From: Clavaria fumosa | Taxonomy: Eukaryota > Basidiomycota > Agaricomycetes > Agaricales > Clavariaceae | Length of the DNA stretch: 64,000 bases | Assembly: GCA_951802425.1 (NCBI GenBank) | Contig: OX637801.1 | Coordinates: 1,364,001-1,428,000, forward strand | Direction of reading: 5' to 3' | Shown: piece by piece, positions 33,901-45,649 of the stretch | Layout: each line of letters begins with the position of its first letter | Numbering within the stretch: position 1 is the stretch's first letter | The notes under the pieces: model-generated | Seen by the model: the letters and a program-made list of their open reading frames with translations, nothing else | What the model was told of the DNA's origin: nothing | Databases searched by the model: none | Translations under genes and position numbers: made by a program

Positions 33901-35663
33901 AGCCGGTGTGGGTGGCAGTGCGCGAAGAACACTGCGGTTCGCGTCGCACGGGAGTGAGTGTGAGTGTGAGTAACATGGGCTGATGGAGGGAGGGAGAGAG
34001 GGACTTACGATGCACGAGCTCGCGCGTGAGCGCCGGGTCCGCGAACCCGTAGCGCGGGAAGGCGCCGTTCGTGGGGGTGGTGCTGCTGCCACTACCGCTG
34101 CCCCCCGTCGTTGCCGTCGTCGTCGTCAGACCCGCCACATCATGCGTCGGCGTAGATGCTAGTGAGACGCCCCGCCGGTAGTGCTGGTGTGGGTATGGAT
34201 ACGGGTATTGCTGGTGCTGGTGCTGGGTATGTTGATCGTGCGGAGTATGCGGGGGGTGCTGCGAGTGTGGCGAGTGCGACTGCGAGTGCAAGTGCGGGAG
34301 CAAGTGCTGAAGCTGCTGCTGCTGCTGCTGCTGATGCAGAGGGAGAGGGGGATGCAGCACCTTCTGCCGTTTCCGCGCCCCCCCACTCAGCGGACGCTCC
34401 CGCTCCCGCGGCTGCTGCTGCATCTGCTGCATCTGCAAAGGATGCTGATGCTGCTGCTGATGACGAGGGTTGTGGTGGTGGTGGTGGTGTTGGCGCTGGC
34501 GCTGCACGGACCGGCCCCGTCCGCGCTCCTCCTCGCACTCGCCGCCATCGCGCCGCGCGTCCGACGCGTCCGACGCCCACACGGGCGCAGATGCGGACAC
34601 GGACAGGGCGGGGGGCGCCCCCGCCCCCGCGCCGACGCCGACGCCGAACACATGCGTCGGGGAGAACACGGACGGTCCCTGCTGCTGCTGGACGTGTGTA
34701 TGCTGGAAATGAGGGTGGTGCTGTTGGTGGTGCTGGTGCTGTTGGGGTTGCTGTAGGGTGTGCTGCTGGATGAGCGTGTGCGCCCTCGGCCTCTGCTGCT
34801 GCTGCTGCGAATGGCGCGGGGACAGACGCATGCGCGCCGAGGACGCAGAGGACGTCGACGCCGCGGGCGAGGGCGGCGGGGGCGCCGCGAGGGACGGGTG
34901 CGTCGGCGTCGGCGGGTGCGGCGTTAGTGAGGCGGAGGAGGAGGAGGCGGACGACGACGACGACGACGACGACGGCGCTGCTGCTGCTGCCGCGGGCGGG
35001 GGACCACCGGAGGGCGACCTGTCCGGCTGGTGTGTGTGTGCATGCAGGTACTGCTGGTGTTGCTGCTGCTGGTGCTGTTGTGGGTGGGGCGGGAGCGGCG
35101 GCGGCGGCTTTGAGGGATGTGGCGCGGGGACGCGCCGCCCTGAGGCGTCGGTGTAGGTACAGTCCTTGCATGCGTAGAAGCTGTGGGAGTGGGGGGTAGA
35201 AACGGGTCTCTCTGTCAGCATGTGTGTGTTCTCCTCTTGGCGGGCGGGGGGTGACGCACCAGTTGCTACAAGGCGCTACGCGGGGATGTTAGCGATCCAG
35301 TTCGGACGAAAAAAAAAAACGGCGACGCACCCGTTCCATCGCATCTCCGTTTGCTCTTGTGGCACGCATCGCACGCCTGGCAAAGACGAGGGTGGGGGGT
35401 GGGAGGAGGAGAGGGAAGGGCACCGCCGTGAGCACGACGAGAAAAAACGGAGGGAGAAGAGGACCGACCTTGGCGAGACGTTTGCGCTTTGGGTTCTTGA
35501 CGAACCCTTGGGAGGAGTGCCCCGCGACATCGAGTGGGTTCACCGCCGTCGTCGTCATTGTGGTGGCAGTAGTTGCAGTAGTTGTTGTTGTTGTAGTTGC
35601 CGACATTGGGGATAGAGTATGAGTGAGGATAGAAGGAGGAGACCTTTGAGACGACGACGACAT
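30979..35663 (-). CDS. Fungal Zn2Cys6 transcription factor with fungal_trans domain
   Basis: Starts at 35663 (or a second ATG at 35609) and ends near 30979, with about eight or more exons. After a Thr-rich N-terminus and a basic KNPKRKRLAK block, small exons encode ACDACHKSKRRCDG, APCSN and CFYACKDCTYTDASGR. These give C-X2-C-X6-C-X5-C-X2-C-X6-C, a complete binuclear cluster. A long Gln/His/Ser-rich exon follows. The middle-homology region includes FFAHCHPHRLVLHAPAFW, FLVQAVCAVAAGWSA, AAAQALCLLGLWELM, DAELALRMLVDELG and RECARRVFWVCWVV. The C-terminus is Ser/Pro/Gln-rich (putative activation domain). Low complexity produces long overlapping frames on both strands. Exon ends inside the MHR region were not all fixed. 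The target pathway cannot be told. Confidence 0.8.
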
Positions 35664-38600
35664 TCAGTTGGCCATGTATTATATGATAGAGTTATATGAA
35701 GAAAAAGGAGAGAGGAAATTGAAAGAGTGTTGATATGAGATTCCCCCCTTTTTTATATTAAGGAGATGAGGAGGAGGAGGAGGAGTAATGAGTCGTAGTG
35801 GTAGTGGTGTTAGCAGAGTAGTAGCAGATGTAGAGTCGATGTTGAGTTTAGCAAATCCGATCATATCAAAATATATATTAGATAATATTATATATTACTC
35901 TCTCTCTGCACAGTCAATACCAGTGTACGGAGGCAATGTTCACTGTATCTCTATCTCTCTCTCTTTGTGTGTCCCTGACCGACCAGTCCATTAACACCGT
36001 ACAGCTTATTCCTTTGCACTCCTCCTGTTATCCTATCCCATCTCATTAATTAGAAAAATAAAACCCCTCCTCCGTTCACCGCCGGAGTAGCAGAAAAAGG
36101 TAAAAAACAACCAACACAACCAACACACCACTTCCCGGTCATCTCACTACGTTACTCGGCTAACCATATCTCGACATGTCCACATTCATTCTAACGGTTA
36201 ATACGGTTAAATATAAATTAACACTTTACGGAAAACGGCTACCGCGGTTCGGGTGACGAGTATGCGGTAAAAAAAAAAGTGTGATCTCTCTTTCACTCCA
36301 TCTCTTCACCTTCACCACCCCCATCTGTCGATAGCACGTGGGTATCTATCACACACACACATTTACACTGCTCCAATGATCAGCGATGCTCTTAGCAACA
36401 ACTCAACCCTAACTCTCTTTTTTTTTAGAAAAAGAAAAAAAAAATACTACACCACCCCCCTTCATGATCCGGTCACAGCTCAGCCAGAGCCAATGTCAGT
36501 GAGGGTACCTAACACACAAACACGGACCGTAACACGATCGCCAAAACCCCGACGGCGACGGGGGGGAGCGGTGAGCGGGCAACAAAGTCATACATACTTC
36601 CCCCCCCTCTATTTCCAATACGAATCCCCCCCTTGCGTACGGCGTGTGGCGCTGGCGTGAAGGAAGGAACGAAAGAAAGAGAAGACCGTTGACGTCTTCT
36701 TCCCCCCCTTGGCCCGTCCTTCTCGCTTGCGCACCCCGGGCCGTCCGTCCCGCCCCTCGGAGAATGGAAGGGGCACTGCTGGAGCTGGACTGGCTGTAAA
36801 ATAGAAAGTGCAAAGAGAAGGGGTAGGGTACTGTTGTACGCAATGACGTAGCAATCTGCACTGGCTCTTCCCAACACCGCCCTCGCGTAACACCTTGGAT
36901 CCTTCCACCGTACCGTAAAGTACAGTCCAGTCCAGTCAGAGCGTATTAGTTCCGCCAGGTTGGCCAAGCACAAAAAGTACAACAACCAACACAGCCCCCA
37001 TGAGCCATTACGCGACTCCGACTCCCGACTCCCGACTCCCGACCAGTGCCACTGTGCCAGCAGCCAGTGCCGGCTCAACCAGTGCCTCGCTCAACTCCCA
37101 CTCCACCAAGCGAGATAAAAAAGGATGCAATTATTATTTGAAAAAAATTAAGGAGGGACAGACACCCCCCACCGCACCGCCCAATCCGCCGAACCTGACA
37201 CTGACACTGACACTGGCTGTTTATCCTAGTGGGCGCCAACCTAAGCGCTCACTAATGAACACGATGCGTCCTCCCCGTGCGCCATTTGTGCGTGGGCGTG
37301 GGACTTAGCGAGAGGCGCCCAACGGCGCTGCTGCACTGGTGCACTGGTGCGTAACCTGAGGGGACACCTCGCTTCTCTCGAGCACCAGTCACGAGCGCAA
37401 TCACACACCCGCTCCAACGCTAACGATTGTACCGTACGTACGAACTCTCGCGTAGGGACAACGGCAGATCACGTCATCATGCATCATCCATCCATCGTAG
37501 ACAAACAGACACGACATCACAGCGCTCCGGGTATACATCTCAAGCCGGTGTCCGAGCCGGCGGGAACTGAACTGAAAAAAAAAAAAAGAGAGAAAAAGAT
37601 CGAGGAGAGATAACCAAGGAACAACGGGACAGATTGGCACGAACAACAAAGAGAGACAGAGATCGATCAAATTCAAAAGACGACGTGTTCGTCGCCGCCG
37701 TGCCCGTCATCGTCGCTAAAAGATCCCATACAAGGGAATCACGCAAAACGCCAAAAAATAAAAAAGCAGATGGCGGAGACGTGACGCGTGACGCGTGCCC
37801 CCCTTGCCCGACGGCGTTTCGCAAGCACATTAGACACCAGAGCGTGTGCAGCAGCGGGGCCTCCTAGAGTCCCACGCACGGGCGGCGTCCGCGTCCCCGG
37901 ACACGTCACCCGGCGGGGCGGCGGCGCAGAGGGTCCCACGACGAGCGCCCGGTAGTCGCCCATCCGCCATGCCAATCCATTCCGGGGGGAGGGAAGCCCA
38001 CGATAATCACAGAGCTGAAGCACGCCCAAACGACACAACAGACTCCCCGGAACCCGCGTCGCTGCTGCCAAAATCGCGTCGCTGCTGTCAACATCGCGTC
38101 GCTAGAAACAGACAGGCAGACAGCCAGGGCAGCCAGGGCATAGACAGAGACAGGACAACCCCCCTCGGGCGTCCGGGTACGTCTCTCGCCCGAGCCGGCG
38201 GGACACCGAGGAAAAAAACGCCAGCACAGATCAGGGGCGGCAGAGAGACGCCAAGGGACGGCAAGCAGGGGAGAGATTGATGGCGAGGGCGTAAGAGATC
38301 ACGCTGTCAAGATGCCGTCGTCCGTCGTCCAGGGGCGCGTCGTCGGCTCGTGCTCGTGCTTGTCTGTTGTGCTGGCCGCCCGGGTGTCGGATTATGCGGA
38401 CGTGCACCACCCCCTCCTTCTGCGTGCGTACATGTCTTGTACCACCATCGGGTTCAGAGCCACGGGGTCCGTGTAATTACTATCCTTGCGTGCACTGTGC
38501 TGTAAGTGTAACGGTACGAGCAAGCAGCAGGACGCCAGACGCCGCGTCGGGCCCCTGCCACGCAGAGACAGAGGCACGGGCCCAGGCACAAGTCACCTGT

Positions 38601-39885
38601 GCCTGGGTGGAAAAAACGTTCGAATTTTGAAACAGGGACAGCGGAACGTGAGCGGATCAATCAAATCCTCCCTCCTCCTCCTCCTTTTTTTCTTCCTTTT
38701 TACTTCCGCATTACCGCCAACTTGGCAGTGACGATCGAGCGCCGTCGGGTCGCCACATGGCCATGGCACAACATGCGCCACACCACGCGACACCACGCGA
38801 CGCCACACGCCACACGCCCGATCGACCGCGCAGCCGCAAAGAGAGACAGACGCCCCATCCAGGGACGCGGGCCCACGCATCAGGAACACACAACAACTCA
38901 ACACTTCACTTCACCAATCACATCGCCGGCTCCCCAAGAAGACGGAGCCGTGAGCCCGTCAGTCTAGTGTCGGACGGGAAGGTGGTGGTGGTAAGTAGCT
39001 AAATGAAAAGAAGGGACAATTGCAGCCCAGGGGTGCGGGCGAGGGTGGCGTGTGTGCCTGGGGTAGGGCAGGATAGCGCGCGGACGCGCGTTTTGGCTTT
39101 CCTCTGCCCAAGAAGCTGGAGCCGTTAGACGAGGGTGGTGGTAGTGTAAATGAATAGAAGGACAATAGGCGCCCACAAGGGGTGCGGGCGGGATAGCGTG
39201 CCTGGAAGGGCAGGATAGTGCGGACGCGTGTGGCTTTTCCGCTGCGGGCCCGGGCCCGGGGGAGCCAGGGACGTCGTCAAACATAAACATACCACACAAC
39301 GAAGCCTGTCGCTGCGCGCCTCACATCCACACATGTTATTTAATAAGCTACGCTACGCTGTTACCTCAATGGGAACCAAGAGAGAGAGAGAGAGAGAGAC
39401 GGAAGGGGGGACGGGAGCGGCATCACAGTACTGTACTCTGGTCGCGCGACCCGAGTGTGTATCCTAGGGCGCCACGCCGCCCAAGAGTGGCGGGCAGCGG
39501 CGGCGGCAGCAAGGTCTCGAGCCGGGAGCGACAGGCGCGCCTTTCGACACCCCCACATACTTGTGTAGTTGGGCCGAGTTGGGTTTCAACGGCGTGTGGC
39601 CACGGGTCGGGCGTTCGTGTTATCGTAGGCCAGCTAGTCGGGTTCCACGCTGCCACCGCCATCAGGGTGTGCATGAGGGTTCTGCCTGCAAAAGAGGCGA
39701 CAGCAAGGGCTGACCTTGCACGTGACTGCAAGGGCGCACCTGACCGATCATTATCGCTCTTCGATAAGCATCTGTTGCTCAACGAGTGCTACTCTCCGTG
39801 CGCCTTTATCAACCACACCTCCATTGCAGTGTCGCGGACTCACAGCTACCATCAGCTAGTGCTACCTCTCCCTACTAGTGTCATC
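35664..39885. other. Long intergenic region (about 4.2 kb)
   Basis: It lies upstream of both the minus-strand Zn2Cys6 factor and the plus-strand NLR gene. It is full of simple sequence: CT and CA runs, poly-C and poly-A blocks, GACTCCC repeats (about 37015-37043), a CGCGTCGCTGCTG-type repeat (about 38055-38104) and an imperfect tandem duplication (38932-39241). Open frames such as 36509-37078 (minus) and 37846-38280 (plus) have biased composition and no recognisable domain. A long regulatory region or 5' leader, or an unrecognised non-coding RNA, is possible. Confidence 0.4.
38932..39241. repeat. Imperfect tandem duplication of about 130-175 bp
   Basis: The unit starts with CCCAAGAAG..GGAGCCGT, continues with a GGTGGTGGT tract, AATGAA-AGAAGGGACAAT, GGGGTGCGGGCG, a GGGCAGGATAG motif and CGCGTTTTGGCTTTCC-like sequence. 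It occurs at 38932-39108 and again at 39109-39241 with indels and substitutions. It is not in a gene; a promoter duplication for the NLR gene or decayed repeat is possible. Confidence 0.6.
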
Positions 39886-42800
39886 ATGCGCAAAGCTCTC
39901 GACACCACCATGGTGAAGCTCAAGTCATCATCGAGACCGCGGTCCGACGCCTTCATCGTTCTACAAAATGCTCTCATAGGTCTCAAGGATTTGGCGGGCA
40001 TGATGGGGGTGCCAGGCTTGCAGGAAGGTATCGGGGTATTTGTGATACTCTTCAATGCTATTCAGGTGTGTGAATCGTCCCATTTGCCCGTATCACATCT
40101 GTTACTAATCTCCCTGGGCAGAAAACCTCACAGAACAACAGTGACTTGGTCTCACTGGCCTTGCGTGTCCGAACCTTGTACGAAATGCTGCAAAGGGCAT
40201 CCAGTGGGGGCACCCTGTCTCCAGAAATGACTAACTCCGTCAACCACTTATCTGTGTGAGATATGATTCCCTGGCCATAGTCCTTTGTTGATCTCGGATT
40301 GCAGAACATGGAAGTCTATCGGCGAGGGAGCTCGGCATATGCTTACTCGGAACCGGTTTAGGCGTGTCCTCGCCCGTGACCGCGATGCTCTTGACATTGC
40401 AAGTCTCATCTCTGCCATCAATGACTCAATACAAGCTTTCCTGGTAAGAATGAGCCATGCATTTAGACCCCGTCATTGAACCATCTTGCAGGTTCAAAGT
40501 GCAATTACCTTCGAGGCCAGGAGCATTACCATTCAATCCGATATCAATGTTTGTTTTCTTTTGTCAGCATCCGTCATCATGTCTCACATAAATCATGCAT
40601 CAGGAAATAAAGATGAAACTCGACTTCAATGGTAATGGTTCTGTCTACATGTAGTATTATGCTGATACTAGGTCCATTGTGCAGCTGGTCTGACTGTGCC
40701 TTGGGCAATCACTGCCCAATTCAACTCCAATAATATACTAGTCCCATGTCTTGATGGGACTCGTAAAGAGGTTCTTGATGAACTGTACCAGTGGATTGGT
40801 CATGGTGTTAAAAACGCGTCCCAAGAGCATGCACCTACAGCTCCTGACACTTCCTGTGTCATAGGAAGCGAGCGTATATTTTGGATCAATGGTGTGGCGG
40901 GAAGTGGGAAGACCACCATTGCTGTCTCAGGTGCAAAATATTGTGAGGAGAAAGGGATCTTAGCTGCGAGCTTCTTCTGCTCCAGGGATAATGCCGATTG
41001 CAGCAACCTCGGGTTGATATTCACTACCGTTGCCCATCAATTGGGACAGTTTTGTCCTGGGTTCAAAGCTTGCCTGTCGGAAGTCATTGGGTCCAATCCC
41101 GGAGTTGTCTATTCCAATGTCTCCAATCAGTTGGAAAAGATGATTGTCAGGCCATTGCTTGCTATCAGGGATAAATTCCCTCCAAGCGTGGTTGTGATTG
41201 ATGCTCTGGATGAATGCAAAGATGACAATTCCACATCCACAATTCTAGCATCTTTATCTCACCACATTGACAAGTTGTTCCCATTGCAATTTCTGATCAC
41301 AAGTAGACCAATTCTCCCAATTACTGGAGCATTTCAAGAACCACAGCTCAGAAATGCAACCAGACCATTGATTCTTCAAGAAATCAGCTTGGGTACTGTT
41401 GAAAAAGATATCCAGCACTATCTGAAATGGCACCTTGATGCTATTGGGCACAAATATCACTTTCCTTCATCCTGGCCCTCTCCTAAAGATGTTGAGGCCT
41501 TGACCCATATGTCCTCAGGGCTCTTCATTTTTGCTGCCACTGCAGCAAGGTTCATTGCAGTTGCTGATCCCATGGGGCAACTGAAGATACTTTTAAACAC
41601 AAAGACTGTTGCTGGCTCCTCTCCTATCCAGCATCTTGATCAGTTATACTCTCAAGTGCTCAACACTGCATTCCCAAATATAAGTCCTGGGCTTGCAGTC
41701 AAATTGCGCTTGATTCTTGGTGCTGTGGCACTCCTTCAGGATCCTCTCCCAGCAGATCAATTGGAAGATCTGCTTGACTATGACACCAATGTCAATGGCT
41801 ATCTTCAGCATCTGCAGGCAATAGTCACTGTTCCAAAAGATGGTGCTGGAGTCATTCGATTGATCCACCCATCATTCTTTGACTTCATAGTGGATCCCAC
41901 CAGATGTCATGAGGAACAATTTAGAGTGAATCCTCAAGAACAGCACACTATCCTGGCTGAAAAATGCCTGACAATGATGAAAAGGCTAAAAAAAGATATT
42001 TGCTGCATAAGGGACCCCACCAAATTCAATCATGAAGTGTCAGGTCTCCCAGAGATGATATCAGAACACATCTCAGGTAGTCTGCAGTATGCCTGTAGAC
42101 ACTGGGGATTTCATCTTTGTAGTGGGGTGCTTTCAAGCAATGTCTTGCAGCTTCTGGCAGGCTTTTGCTCAAATCATTTGGTCCATTGGATTGAAGCCTG
42201 CAGCCTACTTGGTTATTTGAAAGATGCACTGCAAATGTTGGCTTCAGTGCATGCTTGTCTTGCAGTAAGTGCATGTTCTTGTGAAATGACATTGCAAAAC
42301 TTACATGTAATCTTTTGTAGATGAACAATCACAAGGACACAACTGTCTCATCAATATTATCTGATGGTGCTAGAATGATTCAAGAGTTCTTTCCAGCAAT
42401 TAGTGTGTCTGCATTGCATGTGTATTTTACAGCATTGCCTTTCACACCAGTTGGCACTGAACTGTACAAAGCCTATCATGATCAGATAGAGGGAGCAGTG
42501 GTAGTGCAAGGAGCATTGCCAGCACAGTGGAGTGCATGTGTGCAGGTCCTGGAGGGACATCACAAATCTGTCACATCAGTCTCATTCTCTCCAGATGGCA
42601 CAAGGATTGTCTCAGGATCAGAAGATAGTACAGTGAGAGTGTGGGATGCAGTCACTGGTGCTCATCTGCAAACACTTGAGGGTCATGCTGATGAGATCAG
42701 ATCAGTGTTATTTTCTCCTGATGGCACAAAAATAATATCAGGGTCCAATGACAATACAGTGAGAACATGGGATGTTGTCACCAGTGCTCATCTTCAAAGC

Positions 42801-44435
42801 CTTGAGGGCCATTCCAATACAGTCACATCACTGTCATGCTCTCTAAAAGAAAAAAATAGGATAATATCAGGGTCTTTTGATGGGACAGTAAGGGTGTGGG
42901 ACCCAGACACCAGTGATCATCTGAAAACATTTGAGAACCATTCCAGTTTGATTACATCAGTGTCATTATCTTCAGATGACAAATGGATTGCATCAGGATC
43001 CTCTGACAACACAGTCAGAGTATGGGATGCAATGACTGGTGTTCACCTACACACACTTGAGGGCCATGATGATTGGATCAGATCAATTGCATTCTCTCCA
43101 GATAATACAATGGTAGTCTCAGGGTCTGATGATAGGGATGTGATATTATGGGATGTAAAGACTGGAAATAATCTGCATACACTCACAGGCCATTCTGGTG
43201 GGATCACATCAGTGTCATTTTCTCCAGATGGCACAAGGATAGTCTCAGCAGCAGATGATAAGACAGTGAGAGTGTGGAATGCCAACACTGGTGACCACCT
43301 GTACACACTTGGGGGACATTCTGATGGGATTACATCAGTGTCATTCTCTCCTGATGGCACGAGGGTAGTATCAGGGTCTGAGGATAGAACAGTGAGAGTT
43401 TGGGATTCAGTGGGTGCACAGGATGGTGTGAATGGTATTCACCTTCCAACACTTCAGAGCCATTTTGATGTAATCACATCTGTGTCATTCTCTCCAAATG
43501 GCACAAAGATAGCCTCAGGGTCTAATGACAATACCATAAGAGTGTGGGATGCAGTGACTGGTACTCATATACAAACACTAGAGGGCCATTCTGGTCAGAT
43601 CAAATCAGTGTTGTTCTCTCCAGATGGAGCAAAGCTGGTCTCTGGGTCTTTTGATAGGACAGTGAGAATATGGGATGCTATCACTGGTGCTCATCTGCAA
43701 ACACTTGGGGGTCATTTTAGGACAATCAGATCTATATCATTCTCTCCAGATGGCAAAATGTTGGTCTCAGGGTCTGATGACAAGGAGATGAGAGTATGGG
43801 ATGCAGACACTGGTGCTCATCTGCATACACTTGAGGGCCATTCTGATGGGATCACATCAGTGTCATTTTCCCCAGATAGCACAACAATAGTCTCAGGTTC
43901 CTATGACAGGATTGTGAGAGTGTGGAATGCAATACCTGGTTCTTGTATGCATACATTTGAGGGTCATTCTGGTCCAATTCAATCAGTTTCATTCTCACCA
44001 GATGGCACAATGATAGTTTCAGGGTCTCATGACACAACAGTGAGAGTGTGGAATGCAGTCACTGGTGCTCATCTGCACACACTTGAGGGCCATGATGATT
44101 GGATCAGATCAGTTACATTCTCTCCAGATGGCACAATGGTAGTCTCAGGGTCTTATGACAGAAAAGTCAATGTGTGGGATGCAACCACTGGTTTGCTTCA
44201 TGCCAGTCACAGTGATTCAAACAAGGGGAGGTCATGGCCATATCTCATGGAAAATGGTTGGCTTTCCACTGCTTTCACAGCACATAGGCTTTGTTGGGTT
44301 CCTGTGGCTTATCGCAAATTGCAATTACCCATCACTGATCAAGTGCCTGTGGTAATGCCTCAACACCACATTGTTATCCTAAATTTTGCTGCCCTAAATT
44401 CCTATCTCACACAGGTTGATTCACCTCCACTTTGA
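39886..44435 (+). CDS. NACHT-WD40 STAND (NLR-like) protein
   Basis: Seven exons (39886-40065, 40122-40255, 40305-40443, 40492-40548, 40604-40631, 40685-42264, 42321-44435) join in phase to 1410 residues. Residues 1-180 are helical (VLQNALIGLKDLAGMMGVPG, LALRVRTLYEMLQRA, DIASLISAINDSIQAFL) and resemble the HeLo/MLKL-like four-helix region of basidiomycete STAND proteins (inference). The NACHT part has Walker A GVAGSGKTT (249-257) and Walker B VVVIDALDEC (348-357). From residue 783 there are 13 WD40 repeats of about 42 residues, very similar to each other (consensus SVSFSPDGT..VSGS.D.TVR). Such proteins act in non-self recognition and regulated cell death in fungi. Base composition is more AT-rich than the neighbours. 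A retrotransposon sits 210 bp downstream. Confidence 0.88.
42544..44200 (+). repeat. Thirteen tandem WD40-coding units of about 126 bp
   Basis: Each unit encodes LEGH-x-x-x-I-SVSFSPDGT..VSGS.D.TVRVWDA.TG.HL-T. Nucleotide similarity between units is high, suggesting recent amplification or gene conversion. The seventh unit carries a six-residue insertion (around GAQDGVNGI). Unit 3 lacks the usual FSPDG motif. Confidence 0.85.
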
Positions 44436-44645
44436 TCTATCAGTGCTAGTTGGTACATATGCATCTGTTACCCATTATCAAACAGTTGTGTTGACTATGC
44501 AGATAGATTTATTATTTGTATATTGTTTGTACAATTGCAATGCCTATTGTTGCTGATTTGTGATCCAGTGCAAAGTCAAATGTACACATTAATATCAATT
44601 GGAAATGGCTGAGTTGCTAAGAGGACATCCACATTTTCTTTGCAC

Positions 44646-44989
44646 TGTTAGAGTTCTTCCGCTTCACCCCCCTTTCATGCTTCACCCCCCCCTTTTTCCA
44701 CCCATCACAACATGTGGACACCTCCCCTTCTCACGTATCACATGCATCATGCCGCGCCCCGTCTATGTTATCACGCATGAGTCATACCTGGCCTCACCTC
44801 TCGCGCACGGACTACATGCCCCTCCCACGTTGCTCTATGACTCATTCCCTTGTAGTATATAAGTAGTCGTACTCACCTGTAACAACTCCTTAGGTTGTTA
44901 CCTTCTATCACTTTGTCCCTTTGCTCCCATTCGGCTGATTCCGCTTGAGTCCCTCGAATACCCGGGAGTCAACCCGACGCTAGTTGACA
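44646..44989 (+). repeat. 5' LTR of element A
   Basis: 344 bp, TGTTAG...TTGACA. It has a TATA box (TATATAAG, 44856-44863) and a hairpin GTAACAAC/GTTGTTAC (44879-44886 and 44894-44901). An extra 20-bp copy of the GCTTCACCCCCC unit near its start makes it longer than the 3' LTR. Confidence 0.92.
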
Positions 44990-45000
44990 AGTAACAACCT
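44892..45000 (+). promoter_or_regulatory. Predicted self-priming pair and transcription start of element A
   Basis: The first bases after the 5' LTR (GTAACAACCT, 44991-45000) are the exact reverse complement of AGGTTGTTAC at 44892-44901 in the LTR. That LTR site begins about 36 bp downstream of the TATA box, where transcription should start. So the 5' end of the RNA could fold back onto the primer-binding site, as in Tf1. This is inferred from sequence only. Confidence 0.65.
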
Positions 45001-45594
45001 CTCCCCCGCCTACCTCCTCACGGACCTAGGCACCCACCCTCGCCCGAGTCGAAGCAAGACTCATGTATCTCGAGAAGAAAACTGGCGCGTTTTTGGACAT
45101 CATACGAACGATTGATTAGGAGGAGGGCCCTCCTTGGACTGGACACCGATACAGACTTTGAACAACTGACACCGCCGAACACACCACAATCCAGGACCTA
45201 CGAAGGATTCTTATACTCAAGACTATCCGAGGCTGCGCAGTTGGCGCCGAGATACCACTTTGCTACCAGAAGACTTTGCTTACCGAGAGATCCAAGCACG
45301 AACAACCCACTGTCAATCGCACACCTGCCAGAGTGGCGAACCTTCCAAAACCAGTTATTAGCTGCACTGACTGAAGCCGCTGCAGAAGAAGCGTACCTGC
45401 AAGAAACCCAGGAGTTCCTAGCCGAAGAAGAAGACCTCCTCGAGGAAGAAAGCGATTATCAAAGCGCTCTCGAAGAACTCGAAGAACCTACACACTTGTC
45501 TGCAACAACGCAGACCGACGAAGCACCCCCTACATACCGATCCACCGAAGCGCAGACCGACCTTACGTTCGGTTCACTGCAAGACCGTCTATGA
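44995..45594 (+). CDS. Leader ORF of element A, no ATG
   Basis: The frame is open from 44995 to 45594, and a translation from a TTG at 45112 gives 160 residues with an acidic, Glu/Leu-rich C-terminal half (EEAYLQETQEFLAEEEDLLE). There is no in-frame ATG in the whole stretch. It may need a near-cognate start or may have lost its ATG. An ATG at 45063 in another frame gives only 18 codons. Function unknown; a related pre-gag ORF in other copies would support it. Confidence 0.4.
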   Translation, partial: QPLPRLPPHGPRHPPSPESKQDSCISRRKLARFWTSYERLIRRRALLGLDTDTDFEQLTPPNTPQSRTYEGFLYSRLSEAAQLAPRYHFATRRLCLPRDPSTNNPLSIAHLPEWRTFQNQLLAALTEAAAEEAYLQETQEFLAEEEDLLEEESDYQSALEELEEPTHLSATTQTDEAPPTYRSTEAQTDLTFGSLQDRL

Positions 45595-45649
45595 ATAGAT
45601 ATTTTCCAAGACCCCCCGCGCATTTACCTCAAAGAACTAGATTGAGAGC

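Noticed and set aside
32682..33983. 433-residue plus-strand frame and overlapping plus frames at 30834-31625 and 32776-33762
   Set aside because: Arg/Pro/His or Ser/Thr/Pro-rich shadows of the minus-strand transcription factor, with no recognisable motif.
34140..35171. 343-residue minus frame overlapping the Zn2Cys6 factor in another frame
   Set aside because: Ala/Pro/Val low complexity produced by GCN-rich repeats; the Gln/His-rich frame continues from the zinc cluster into the middle-homology region and is the real one.
36509..37078. 189-residue minus-strand frame in the long intergenic region
   Set aside because: Biased composition, no domain, overlapped by other frames of similar length.
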